25,273 bases of DNA, taken from the NCBI GenBank assembly GCA_030731695.1, contig JANQTK010000364.1, positions 1-25,273 on the forward strand, given 5' to 3'. The stretch's first letter is position 1. The number at the start of each line of letters is the position of its first letter. The DNA comes from Polaribacter sp. Its GTDB lineage: Bacteria > Bacteroidota > Bacteroidia > Flavobacteriales > Flavobacteriaceae. Position numbers and translations under genes: made by a program. The notes below the pieces were generated by a model that saw only the letters and a list, made by a program, of their open reading frames with translations, had not been told where the DNA came from and did no database searches. Shown here in pieces: positions 7,969 to 15,864 of this stretch.

Positions 7969-9191
7969 TAAAGGTAAATCATTGCTTGAAGTGTGAGTGT
8001 ATTTAGGGATGTTACACCAAATTTTTCTCTGTGATATTCCAGAGTTAATTTTGAATTGTGACCGCTGAAATACGCATTTGCACCTATTCCAAGAATATTT
8101 CTATTATCTTGAGTTGCATCATACGAATTGTTTGCAAATGACACATAAGGTTGAAATCTGGTTTTTGATTTGTCTCCTGCAAAAGTGTATCCAACATGAG
8201 TATACATCATGGAGCCTGTGCCATACGCACTGAATAAATAATTTTGGCCATAATTATTATTTTGATAGACGGCATAGGCTGTAATGGCACTTCCTTCATC
8301 AGAAAGAGGTGCATCATAAAATGCATCTAAGGCAAAAATGGAAACATTTTCTCCTTTTAAGTTTCCGGATGCATCAGACAAAACTGATCCCTTGGGATGC
8401 GCAAAAAAACCAAAACCTACGTTAAAAATTCTTTTTTCGCCCAAATAACTCCCCACCTTAAAAGGTAAAAAGTTAGACTCTTGATCTAAAAAGTGGTAGT
8501 CAAAATAACCTGCAAATGTTTTTCCTGCATCTTTTGTACCCAATAATCTTGCACCACTATAAACAGCACTTCCATTATTAACTGGGATTCTTGAATCTAG
8601 TCCATTTACAACAGCATCATTTATTGCCAAACGATATTGTAATTTTCCAAAACTACCTTTAAAAAAAACACCAATATGTCTTCCAAATTGCTCTGATAAA
8701 CCAAAAGTTGCCCAAGATTGCCTATTGTTGTCTAAGGTTAAAAAGTTTAGAGTACTTTGATTATTTAAACGTGAAATTCCGTTAAAATAATGCAATCCTG
8801 CTCCAACTGTATGATTATTAGCAATTTGATATTGAACCCAAACATCATGAAAAAATAGTTGAGAAGCCTCGCCATTTCCATTTGAAGACATGTTTGACGC
8901 ATTCAAACTATTTAATCCGAAGTGAGTAAGTATCAAAAATTTGCTGTTAAGTTGCGTGTACATTATAATTCTTGCACGCCTTAAATTGAAACTAGTTTTT
9001 GATGCATTTTCCGCAACTTGATCAGTGTATGTTGCTTGAACCTGAGCCCACGAAATAATTCGAAAGTATTTTTTACCATCTGCATTTAAGTTTACTTTCA
9101 TTCCACCATCATAATTTGGTGAACCTTGAGAAAACACTTTGAAAGAAATAATAAATAAAAAAGCAAACAGGAAATTATGAAGATTTCTCAT
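7968..9191 (-). CDS. Outer-membrane porin-like beta-barrel protein
   Basis: The protein has 407 residues with an N-terminal signal peptide (hydrophobic residues about 8-20, cleavage probably near FSQ, residues 20-22). The mature part is rich in alternating hydrophobic/polar beta-strand segments with many aromatic, Gly and Asn residues. Examples are LRRARIIMYTQLNSKFLILT, VGAGLHYFNGISRL and FAGYFDYHFL. The C-terminus is a final strand (LNTLTLQAMIYL). This fits a Bacteroidota outer-membrane porin of the OprO/P-like or uncharacterised beta-barrel type. It is the first transport gene of the acetate-type cluster, with DUF4212 and the symporter immediately downstream, so it probably supplies the outer-membrane passage for the same substrate (inference). 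No clear TAnnTTTG promoter is visible in the 108 bases upstream. Confidence 0.85.
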   Translation of the reverse strand: MRNLHNFLFAFLFIISFKVFSQGSPNYDGGMKVNLNADGKKYFRIISWAQVQATYTDQVAENASKTSFNLRRARIIMYTQLNSKFLILTHFGLNSLNASNMSSNGNGEASQLFFHDVWVQYQIANNHTVGAGLHYFNGISRLNNQSTLNFLTLDNNRQSWATFGLSEQFGRHIGVFFKGSFGKLQYRLAINDAVVNGLDSRIPVNNGSAVYSGARLLGTKDAGKTFAGYFDYHFLDQESNFLPFKVGSYLGEKRIFNVGFGFFAHPKGSVLSDASGNLKGENVSIFALDAFYDAPLSDEGSAITAYAVYQNNNYGQNYLFSAYGTGSMMYTHVGYTFAGDKSKTRFQPYVSFANNSYDATQDNRNILGIGANAYFSGHNSKLTLEYHREKFGVTSLNTLTLQAMIYL

Positions 9192-9299
9192 AAGTTATTG
9201 ATTGATTAATTTGGTTGTGATTGATTTAGCTGCCAACGAATGTCAATAAAAACTTATCTAAAAAAAAATAATATATAGTTTTATGTAAATTTAAAATAG

Positions 9300-9719
9300 T
9301 TATTCTTTAAAACGCTCCCATTTTATCAACATAAATTTATCACCAAGTTCTGTAACTACCACTCCTGCACCCTTTAGATTTTCAGTTTTTTGGAAATAGC
9401 TTGACAATTCTAAGGCGTTCAAAATCTTATATGTTGGATGATAATTTTTATTTATTGGCCTTTTGATTCCATATCTTTTTACCCAATTCATAATACTAAC
9501 ATGCGAAATCCCTAAAATTCGCTCAATCTCCCTATAACTCAAACCTTCAAGATATAATTGAAGCGCTTTATTAACAAAATAGTCATCAATTTTTTTTCCT
9601 AATTTATTTACTGTAAAATAGTAATTGCATTTTTTACACTTAAATCGTTGACGATCATTGACAACTCCACTTTTTATATATTCATCAGACAAGCAGTTTG
9701 GACAAGTATTTAATTTCAT
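9300..9719 (-). CDS. Zinc-ribbon/HTH protein derived from IS1-type InsA, no transposase domain
   Basis: The protein has 139 residues. An N-terminal zinc ribbon has four cysteines (C6, C9, C28, C31) of the type in IS1 InsA and related transposases. A helix-turn-helix follows at about 55-84 (LSYREIERILGISHVSIMNW). The last roughly 40 residues (SSYFQKTENLKGAGVVVTEL and beyond) form a short extra segment that is not a DDE nuclease. No InsB-like frame, inverted ends or target duplication is visible nearby. It sits 108 bases upstream of the porin on the same strand, at the head of the carboxylate cluster. I infer a domesticated DNA-binding regulator, possibly of this cluster. A decayed IS remnant is the alternative. 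Confidence 0.8.
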   Translation of the reverse strand: MKLNTCPNCLSDEYIKSGVVNDRQRFKCKKCNYYFTVNKLGKKIDDYFVNKALQLYLEGLSYREIERILGISHVSIMNWVKRYGIKRPINKNYHPTYKILNALELSSYFQKTENLKGAGVVVTELGDKFMLIKWERFKE

Positions 9720-9832
9720 ATATATTTTTTTAGCATAGATATATTAATTTAGCAATTATAATAAAAAAAAATAACAAAAAAGTTATAAAACAATTTTTGT
9801 GCAGTATTATTGTTATTGATTACATTTTAAAC

Positions 9833-10597
9833 ATGTTAGACATTCTTTTAAATGATTGGCATCTGCCAATTTTATTTTTTACAGTTGCATTACTTTATGC
9901 TTCAGTTGGTTTTGGAGGTGGCTCAAGTTATTTAGCAATATTAGCATTATCATCAATTGCTTTTACAGAAATGAGAGCTATAGCCCTCTTTTGCAATATT
10001 GTAGTGGTTTGTAGCAATGTTTTTCTGTTTTATAAAGAAAAAATGATTGACTTCAAAAAGATAATTCCCCTTGTAATATTTAGCATTCCAATGGCTTATA
10101 TAGGAGGATATTTAAAAATAACTGAAAAATTGTTTTTCATTCTTTTGGGATTTACATTACTATTTGCTGCAATTACGATGTGGATTTCCAAAAAAATAAA
10201 CTCTGAAAATGAAGTTTTAAATAAGTCTAACTTTATAAAAAATTCAAGTTTTGGAGGATTCATTGGTTTTATTTCAGGAATGGTTGGTATTGGTGGTGGA
10301 ATTTTTTTATCACCTCTTTTACATTTAACAAATTGGGATACACCAAAAAAAATTGCGGCCACCTCTAGTATTTTTATTTTAGTCAATTCATTGGCAGGAT
10401 TAGGTGGTCAAATTTCAAATCCGAACTTTAATGTAAATTGGAATTTAACATCAATACTTTTAATAGCTGTTTTTATTGGTGGACAAATTGGAAACAGATT
10501 AAGTTCAAAATTCTTATCACCTATCTTACTCAAAAAAGCAACAGCTATTTTAATCGCATTTGTAAGTATTCGAATTTTATTAAAATATGTAATTTAA
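9833..10597 (+). CDS. TauE/SafE (TSUP) family membrane permease
   Basis: This integral membrane protein of about 254 residues has the two-fold TSUP repeat. Each half carries a glycine-rich motif: ASVGFGGGSSYL near residues 23-34 and GMVGIGGGIFLSPLL in the second half. The family exports or imports sulfonates, sulfite and other small anions; the substrate here cannot be told. The ATG at 9833 is preferred. A TTG at 9797 would add 12 residues, but MLDILLNDWHLPILFF is a normal family start. The gene is divergent from the zinc-ribbon/HTH gene, and the very A+T-rich intergenic (9720-9832) must hold both promoters. The fasciclin gene follows after 84 bases with its own promoter-like element. Confidence 0.9.
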   Translation: MLDILLNDWHLPILFFTVALLYASVGFGGGSSYLAILALSSIAFTEMRAIALFCNIVVVCSNVFLFYKEKMIDFKKIIPLVIFSIPMAYIGGYLKITEKLFFILLGFTLLFAAITMWISKKINSENEVLNKSNFIKNSSFGGFIGFISGMVGIGGGIFLSPLLHLTNWDTPKKIAATSSIFILVNSLAGLGGQISNPNFNVNWNLTSILLIAVFIGGQIGNRLSSKFLSPILLKKATAILIAFVSIRILLKYVI

Positions 10598-10602
10598 CTT
10601 TT

Positions 10603-10630
10603 GTTTAATTATTTTAACTTTTAATTAAAC
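10603..10630 (+). terminator. Weak A+T-rich stem-loop after the TSUP gene
   Basis: GTTTAATTA (10603-10611) and TAATTAAAC (10622-10630) are exact inverted repeats around a 10-base loop, and the sequence continues with ATTTTTAAC. The stem has almost no G-C pairs, so it may be a weak terminator or chance in A+T-rich DNA. Confidence 0.3.
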
Positions 10631-10651
10631 ATTTTTAACTTGGTTTAGTGA

Positions 10652-10659
10652 TAAATTTG
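10652..10659 (+). promoter_or_regulatory. Bacteroidota -7 promoter element for the fasciclin gene
   Basis: TAAATTTG matches the Bacteroidota -7 consensus TAnnTTTG exactly and lies 22 bases before the ATG at 10682. No convincing -33 TTG at the usual spacing was seen. Confidence 0.5.
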
Positions 10660-10681
10660 CTACGAACTTAAAATCTAAATC

Positions 10682-11245
10682 ATGTTTATTAAAAAAATTA
10701 TTCCATTCGTATTAGTAGCAGCTATCTCATTTTCGACAGTAGCATACAACACAAATCCTAATAAGGATAAAAAACAAACTACAAAACAAGATTCAGCACA
10801 AGAAACTATTGTTGGTGTTGCAGTAGGAAATGAAAACTTTTCAACATTGGTTGCTGCTGTTAAAGCTGCAGGTTTGGTTGATGTATTAAATAGTGATGGT
10901 CCTTTTACTGTATTTGCTCCAACAAATGCTGCATTTAGCAAGTTACCAGAAGGAACAATTGCTACATTATTGAAGCCAGAGAATAAAGAATTATTGACTG
11001 CAATATTAACCTACCATGTTGTTGCTGGTAAATTTGTTGCAACAGATGTCTTAAAAGCAATTAAAGATAACAAAGGAAAATTTCAAATAAAAACTGTTCA
11101 AGGAAATACATTGACTGCATCTTTAAAAGGCGGAAAAGTAATTTTAACAGATGCTAAAGGAAACGTTTCAACTGTAGTAATGACAGACGTAGCTGCATCA
11201 AATGGAGTGATTCATGCAATTGATACAGTTGTAATGCCAAAATAA
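10682..11245 (+). CDS. Secreted fasciclin (FAS1) domain protein
   Basis: The protein has 187 residues. A signal peptide (basic FIKK start, hydrophobic 6-20) is followed by a polar linker rich in Lys, Gln and Asn (about 24-42), and then one FAS1 domain. FAS1 landmarks are NFSTLVAAVKAAGL, the H1 motif GPFTVFAPTNAAF at 73-85, LTYHVVAGKF, and the H2 motif GVIHAIDTVVMP at the very end. The single-domain size is normal for bacterial FAS1 proteins, which are thought to act in adhesion or cell-surface contact. There is no lipobox cysteine and no T9SS tail, so it is probably periplasmic or released by general secretion. It has its own promoter-like element and ends before a strong palindromic terminator. 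Confidence 0.92.
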   Translation: MFIKKIIPFVLVAAISFSTVAYNTNPNKDKKQTTKQDSAQETIVGVAVGNENFSTLVAAVKAAGLVDVLNSDGPFTVFAPTNAAFSKLPEGTIATLLKPENKELLTAILTYHVVAGKFVATDVLKAIKDNKGKFQIKTVQGNTLTASLKGGKVILTDAKGNVSTVVMTDVAASNGVIHAIDTVVMPK

Positions 11246-11395
11246 TTAAATTGTTTTATTTTTTTAACATTTCATTAAACAATTAATTAGTATCTTTACA
11301 ATGTAATTCAGTAAAATATTATAAAGTAAACACTTCTCATAGTTATTTTGCATTTTGTGCGAAAGTTTTAAAGAAGTTTTTTGGTTGATTGATTG

Positions 11396-11419
11396 AAACC
11401 ACTACCTAGGTAGTGGTTT
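11396..11419. terminator. Perfect palindrome, bidirectional terminator
   Basis: A 24-base perfect palindrome (AAACCACTACCT and its exact complement) forms a 10-bp stem around a CTAG loop. On the plus strand the stem runs into TTTTGTCATTTT. It lies between convergent genes: the fasciclin gene ends at 11245 and the minus-strand gene's stop codon begins at 11422. The 150 bases between the fasciclin stop and the stem hold no open frame of note. Confidence 0.75.
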
Positions 11420-11421
11420 TG

Positions 11422-11784
11422 TCATTTTAGAAAAGTATCCTGGATTCTTTGAATTGTAATTTGAATGATTCGCTTATGAAATTCAGAGGTATTTGTATTG
11501 TACTTTTCTAACTCTTCTGCAGAAAAATGTCCGACAATAGTTCCTAAAATTAAGTGCTTGAAATTGATATCTTTTTCAAATATTGATTTTATTTTATCTT
11601 TCGCCTTTTGATTTTCAAGAGTTATAAAATCAATTTTCTTTTTTTGAACATAGCTTTGAAATAATGCTAAAATCAAATCATGTTGCATTTTAATGATTGG
11701 ACGTAAAGTTGCATTTTGAAATGATTCAAACGTTAGCGTTTTATCTAATACAATATTTTTTAGGATAGGTCTTTCTTTAGGCAT
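11422..11784 (-). CDS. Conserved small protein of unknown function (about 120 aa; 'glyoxalase'-labelled type)
   Basis: The protein has 120 residues if started at the ATG 11784-11782. An upstream in-frame ATG (11844) would add 20 residues but lie deep inside the preceding gene. The preferred start overlaps that gene's end by 8 bases, suggesting coupling. The protein is mostly helical, with FQNATLRPIIKMQHDLILAL in the first half and HFSAEELEKYNTN followed by KRIIQITIQRIQDTF near the end. From memory, proteins with the FQN-LRPI-K-Q pattern in flavobacteria are often auto-labelled 'glyoxalase', but I see no metal-binding glyoxalase motif, so function is open. It is the last gene of the purC transcription unit. 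Confidence 0.75.
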   Translation of the reverse strand: MPKERPILKNIVLDKTLTFESFQNATLRPIIKMQHDLILALFQSYVQKKKIDFITLENQKAKDKIKSIFEKDINFKHLILGTIVGHFSAEELEKYNTNTSEFHKRIIQITIQRIQDTFLK

Positions 11785-12256
11785 TTGTGATGTTATCAAG
11801 TTCGATTTGAAAATCATATTGCAAATCTTCGTGTAATTTTTCAATGGCTTTTGTTGCCATTTTTAACTGAGATACATATACATTTTCTAAACGCTGACTT
11901 TGATGAATTGAGGGTTTCATCATTTTTAGTTTTTTACAAAAATGCAATAAAAGGGAAGCTTCTGTTTCTTTGTTTTTGGAATAACGAATGTATTTTTTTG
12001 TTTGGGTAAGAATTTTGCGAACAGTTTTTCTGATGAAAAAAAAGTTTTTTGTGTTTATTTCCTCAAATTGATCATCCATTTGAGCCTTAATGGATTCAAC
12101 ATACCTCTCTTCATTATGAGACTCAAACAATAAATAGGTTAATAATTCTTTATTTTCCTTTTTAAATCTCGATAAATGCAAACACAAGTCTTTTAATTCA
12201 TTGGCTGATTTATGAGAAAGCTCGTCTTTAAGTTGTTTGAGTGTTACTGCTTTCAT
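11777..12256 (-). CDS. Uncharacterised helical protein (159 aa) coupled to purC
   Basis: I do not recognise the family. The 159 residues are strongly charged and apparently all helical (LKQLKDELSHKSANELKDLC near the start, ATKAIEKLHEDLQYDFQIEL near the end). There is no signal peptide or membrane segment, and three cysteines without a pattern. Its ATG overlaps the purC stop by four bases (ATGA), and its own end overlaps the next gene by 8 bases. The three genes are therefore probably translated from one mRNA. A cytoplasmic protein-protein or nucleic-acid-binding role is possible, but nothing in the sequence decides it. Confidence 0.75.
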   Translation of the reverse strand: MKAVTLKQLKDELSHKSANELKDLCLHLSRFKKENKELLTYLLFESHNEERYVESIKAQMDDQFEEINTKNFFFIRKTVRKILTQTKKYIRYSKNKETEASLLLHFCKKLKMMKPSIHQSQRLENVYVSQLKMATKAIEKLHEDLQYDFQIELDNITNA

Positions 12257-13200
12257 TTCGAAAGAAAATCCATCACATTTTTTTCAATCCTTCCCAAAAC
12301 ATTTTCAGTAGTCGCTTTAACGAATTTTTCTCCTGTGATTTGTTCATATAACTCTATATATCTATTTGAGATTTCAGTGATTTTTTCATCAGACATTTCA
12401 GGAATTTGCTGACCATCTTTTCCTTGAAAACCGTTTTCGATTAACCATTGACGCACAAATTCTTTCGATAATTGCTTTTGAGCTTCTCCTCTTTTTTGTC
12501 TTTCATGATATCCTTCAGCGTAAAAATAACGAGAAGAATCTGGGGTATGAATTTCATCAATCAAAACAATTTTTCCTTCTTTGGTTTTTCCAAACTCGTA
12601 TTTTGTATCTACTAAAATCAATCCTCTTTTTGCAGCAATTTCAGTTCCTCTTTGAAATAATTTTCGGGTATAATCCTCTAATACCAAATAATCCTCTTCT
12701 GAAACAATTCCTTTTGATAAAATATCTTCTCTTGAAATATCTTCATCATGTTCCCCATTATCAGCTTTGGTTGAAGGTGTAATCAATGGCACTGGAAATT
12801 TGTCATTTTCTTTCATGCCTTCTGGCATTTCTACACCACACAAAATTCTTTTTCCAAGTTTATATTCACGAGCTGCATGACCTGATAAATACCCACGAAT
12901 GACCATTTCAACTTTAAAAGGCGTGCATAAATGACCAATTGCTACATTTTCATCTGGCGTTGCTATTAACCAATTTGGAACAATATCAACAGTTTCATTC
13001 ATCATTTTGGTAGCTATTTGATTCAATATCTGACCTTTAAAAGGAATTTGTTTTGGCAAAATCACATCGAAAGCAGACAATCTATCAGTTGCAATCATCA
13101 CCAAAAGTTCGTCATTGATATTATATACTTCTCTTACTTTTCCTTTATAAACTGATTTTAAGTTCGGAAATTGAAAGTTTGTTTCGTTAATTGTATTCAT
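12253..13200 (-). CDS. purC: Phosphoribosylaminoimidazole-succinocarboxamide synthase (SAICAR synthase)
   Basis: This enzyme performs a late step of purine synthesis, joining CAIR and aspartate with ATP to form SAICAR in the cytoplasm. At 315 residues it is of the longer, Ade1-like form rather than the roughly 240-residue E. coli type. Family motifs are VYKGKVREVY at 17-26, ATDRLSAFDVILP from 37, VIRGYLSGHAAREY near 100-113, TPSTKADNGEHDE near 144-156, LVDTKYEFG near 196-204, and DEIHTPDSSRY near 215-225. All expected landmarks are present. A TATTTTTG -7 element lies 20 bases upstream of the ATG. Two uncharacterised genes follow with overlaps. Confidence 0.97.
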   Translation of the reverse strand: MNTINETNFQFPNLKSVYKGKVREVYNINDELLVMIATDRLSAFDVILPKQIPFKGQILNQIATKMMNETVDIVPNWLIATPDENVAIGHLCTPFKVEMVIRGYLSGHAAREYKLGKRILCGVEMPEGMKENDKFPVPLITPSTKADNGEHDEDISREDILSKGIVSEEDYLVLEDYTRKLFQRGTEIAAKRGLILVDTKYEFGKTKEGKIVLIDEIHTPDSSRYFYAEGYHERQKRGEAQKQLSKEFVRQWLIENGFQGKDGQQIPEMSDEKITEISNRYIELYEQITGEKFVKATTENVLGRIEKNVMDFLSK

Positions 13201-13219
13201 GAAATGCTTGTTATTTTGG

Positions 13220-13227
13220 CAAAAATA
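13220..13227 (-). promoter_or_regulatory. -7 promoter element for purC
   Basis: Read on the minus strand, TATTTTTG fits TAnnTTTG and lies about 20 bases before the purC ATG, in the 45-base spacer after the surface-protein gene. No clear -33 element was seen. The flanking CC-TATTTTTG is shared with the element at 15865. Confidence 0.45.
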
Positions 13228-13245
13228 GGGTTAATTTTTATGAAA

Positions 13246-15858
13246 TCATTTTCTTAATAGCGAAAAATTACCGGTAAATATTTGTCCTGAATCCGTTACA
13301 ACTTTAAACCAATAATTTGATGATGGTACAGGATTTCCATTAAAATTTCCATCCCAAAAACCAGTATTACTTGGGATTTCTTTGATAATATTCCCAAAAC
13401 GATTGTATATAAAAATAGTATATTTATCAAAAGGAAAATCTTTCAAACGCCAAAAATCATTTTGCCCATCATTATTTGGTGTAAAGAATGTTGGGTAGGT
13501 TTTTACAAATACTTTTTCGGTATAAAATTCACATCCATCAACACCTCTTACATAAACTGTTTGCTCACCTCCTGAAACATTATTAAAAACAGCATCTAAT
13601 TGATAATGAACACCATCTAAAGAATATTCATATACTCGCGTACTATATACAAAAACCTGAATTTGATTATTGGTGGCTGAAAAATCATTGATTTTTATGG
13701 TAACATTTGTTAGTGGGTTGTCTTTTAAAACTACAACTTCAACTGTTGAGGAATCAATCCCGCAAGCACCATTATCTACAGTATATGTGAATGTACTTGA
13801 GGAATCAGTTGAAGTATTGAAAATTCCATTTGGTAAATTTTGAGACCATGTTCCATTAGAATCTGGGTTTCCTGTTAGAAAATCAAACAAATTGATACTT
13901 GGAGAAAATTCACAAATTTCAATTTTTGTTCCAATTCCAGCATTTGGTTTTGAGCTATTTTTAATGGTAATATTTGAACTTATTCTGCCACAAAATTCAT
14001 CAACTATAGAATAAGTATACACTCCAGCAAGATCGATGGTTGGATCAAAAATATTTGTTTTACTTGCTAGTTCAGGTGACCAAGAACCACCTGCAGAAGG
14101 ACTTCCGTTTAATAAATCAAATAAATTTAATAATCTATTTTCTTCACAAAATGTAATTTCAGTATCTAAACCAGCATTTAAAGTAGAAGGAATTTCAACT
14201 AAAACCTGTGCAGTTCTCTCACCACAATTTAAGGTTGAATTCTTGTGAGTATAGGTGTAAATTCCGGCTTTATCAACAAATGGATTAAAAAGTCCAGTAC
14301 CACTTTGTAAGGCTGGCGTCCAAAAGCCACCTGCATCAGGATTTCCATTTAACCCTGAAATTAAATCGATTTTTGGAGAATTTAAGCAAATTTCAATAAT
14401 TCCGTTTTTTCCCGGATTTAAAGTACTTTCTTCTTGAAAATCAAAAACTCCATTTAAATTTGCGTCTATTGGGGTTGAATAACCAGATGAAACTCCGATA
14501 ATTTTTCCATTATAATCTACATTTACAGGTAAGTTTCCTAAAATTCCATCACTATTAACATCCTCAAAACCAGCTTCTATAACATCAAAACAATTATCGT
14601 TATCAGTATCTAAATCCATCGAATCTGGAAAACCATCACCATCTGTATCAATCAAACCATTTCCCTCATCAATATCTAAAATTCCGTCATTATCATCATC
14701 CAAATCAACAACATTTGCTATGCTGTCATTGTCAAAATCAGGATTACAAATTTGAATTATTTTTGAGGCATTTGAACAATCAGTCAAATTATTTTGTATG
14801 ATTAATTCGCCTGTTATTTTTCCATTATTTAGAATGTTACACAGCCATGAACAATCATTTAACTTAGGATTATTTTTAACTTCTAGAAATCCATCTACAA
14901 AAATAAGTTTACCAAAACCTCTAACTTCATCTAAAATTGGGTTTTCTGAAATTATAAACCAATCTTCTAAAAAAAAATCATCGCCCGTTTTTAATAGACT
15001 ATTGAAACCATTGATACTTTGTAAACTTGTATTTTGAATTCTCAAACCGGCTCCAACTTTTTCGAGATTATTAAAACTTGGTATTGTTTGAATACTATTT
15101 CCTCTAACATCAAAAAAACGATTTACAAATTTTAATTTTGTAAATCCTTGAATATTTCTGATAGATTCGACATTTAAATCATTTCCAATAGAAATTAATT
15201 CTTCAAAAGCATTGACAGATGAAAGTGCTGGATTTGAGGTCAAATTCAAATCATTTGAGATTGCTTTTAATTTTAAAAATGATGGAATTTTTGTTAAAAA
15301 TTCATTATCACTGATATTTAATTCATCGTTTATGAATTGAATATTTTCAAATGCACTAATCTCTAGAAGGTTGTCATTGTTACCTATATACAATCTTCCG
15401 TCAGTTGAATCAAGTTTTTCAAATCCTTGAATGATTTTTAATTCAATATTATTTGAAATATCAATATCTTGAACAAAGATCAAATTATTAAAGCCAATTA
15501 TTTTTTGAAGAACAGAAGAACTAGTAATTTCTAAGTTCCCTTTTATATTTGTAAGATTATTAAATCCTATAATCTCTGCTGAATTTACAGTAATTTCGAA
15601 GTTACCATTGATGATTTTCAGGAAATTCAATCCTGACAAATCAGTAATTTCAGATGCTACTGAATCATTTGTATTTACTCCTGTAAGTTTGGAAAGTAAT
15701 ATTAAATCTCCTGAAATTCCATCACAATTTCCGCTGTAACTCGCAACGAATTGATCTACTTCTTCTTGAGAAGAAAGCACGATTTCTCCTGGAGGTGGAC
15801 ATTGGGAGAAGCCCAAAAAACTTAAAAGAAAAAATAGTATTAGAAAAAAATGTTTCAT
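13246..15858 (-). CDS. Large surface/secreted protein with T9SS type-B sorting domain
   Basis: The 870-residue protein has a signal peptide (1-18, FLGFSQ cleavage region). Residues about 45-360 form an imperfect solenoid of roughly 24-residue repeats (GFNNL..I.G.L.I..N..L) resembling receptor-L/leucine-rich repeats. Residues about 370-440 hold Asp/Asn-rich thrombospondin type 3-like calcium motifs (DLDDDNDGILDIDEG, DTDGDGFPDSMDLDTDND). Three repeats of about 79 residues begin at N481, N561 and N639, each with a Cys, an NG-P---G-W core and a YTY-C-G strand pair. The C-terminus (about 789-870, FFTPNNDGQNDFW, IFIYNRFGNIIKE) is the CHU_C gliding-associated type-B sorting domain used by type IX secretion. 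It is probably an adhesin or surface-binding protein; the ligand is unknown. Confidence 0.93.
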   Translation of the reverse strand: MKHFFLILFFLLSFLGFSQCPPPGEIVLSSQEEVDQFVASYSGNCDGISGDLILLSKLTGVNTNDSVASEITDLSGLNFLKIINGNFEITVNSAEIIGFNNLTNIKGNLEITSSSVLQKIIGFNNLIFVQDIDISNNIELKIIQGFEKLDSTDGRLYIGNNDNLLEISAFENIQFINDELNISDNEFLTKIPSFLKLKAISNDLNLTSNPALSSVNAFEELISIGNDLNVESIRNIQGFTKLKFVNRFFDVRGNSIQTIPSFNNLEKVGAGLRIQNTSLQSINGFNSLLKTGDDFFLEDWFIISENPILDEVRGFGKLIFVDGFLEVKNNPKLNDCSWLCNILNNGKITGELIIQNNLTDCSNASKIIQICNPDFDNDSIANVVDLDDDNDGILDIDEGNGLIDTDGDGFPDSMDLDTDNDNCFDVIEAGFEDVNSDGILGNLPVNVDYNGKIIGVSSGYSTPIDANLNGVFDFQEESTLNPGKNGIIEICLNSPKIDLISGLNGNPDAGGFWTPALQSGTGLFNPFVDKAGIYTYTHKNSTLNCGERTAQVLVEIPSTLNAGLDTEITFCEENRLLNLFDLLNGSPSAGGSWSPELASKTNIFDPTIDLAGVYTYSIVDEFCGRISSNITIKNSSKPNAGIGTKIEICEFSPSINLFDFLTGNPDSNGTWSQNLPNGIFNTSTDSSSTFTYTVDNGACGIDSSTVEVVVLKDNPLTNVTIKINDFSATNNQIQVFVYSTRVYEYSLDGVHYQLDAVFNNVSGGEQTVYVRGVDGCEFYTEKVFVKTYPTFFTPNNDGQNDFWRLKDFPFDKYTIFIYNRFGNIIKEIPSNTGFWDGNFNGNPVPSSNYWFKVVTDSGQIFTGNFSLLRK

Positions 15859-15864
15859 CTAATA

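Noticed and set aside
9192..9299. Sigma-54 or TTGACA-type promoter for the porin (TTGACA and TTGGCAG on the minus strand)
   Set aside because: TTGACA has no matching -7 element at the right spacing, and the -12 GC of a sigma-54 site is missing.
9797..9832. Longer TTG start for the TSUP permease adding 12 residues
   Set aside because: The added residues are not typical of the family, and the ATG at 9833 gives a normal N-terminus.
9192..9832. Intact insertion sequence around the InsA-like gene
   Set aside because: No DDE transposase frame, terminal inverted repeats or target-site duplication could be found; the neighbouring porin and permease genes are intact.
9720..9832. Origin-like or curved A+T-rich region with long A-runs
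   Set aside because: No DnaA boxes or iterons were seen; it is an ordinary divergent promoter region in an A+T-rich genome.
10675..10941. 88-aa minus-strand frame over the fasciclin gene
   Set aside because: Antisense shadow of the FAS1 coding sequence; its composition mirrors the real gene and no promoter is evident.
11785..11844. Upstream ATG for the 120-aa gene
   Set aside because: It would lie 68 bases inside the preceding gene; the ATG at 11784 gives the usual short coupled overlap.
14581..14760. Possible DNA-level satellite in the surface-protein gene
   Set aside because: The periodicity comes from Asp/Asn-rich TSP3-like protein motifs; the bases do not repeat exactly.
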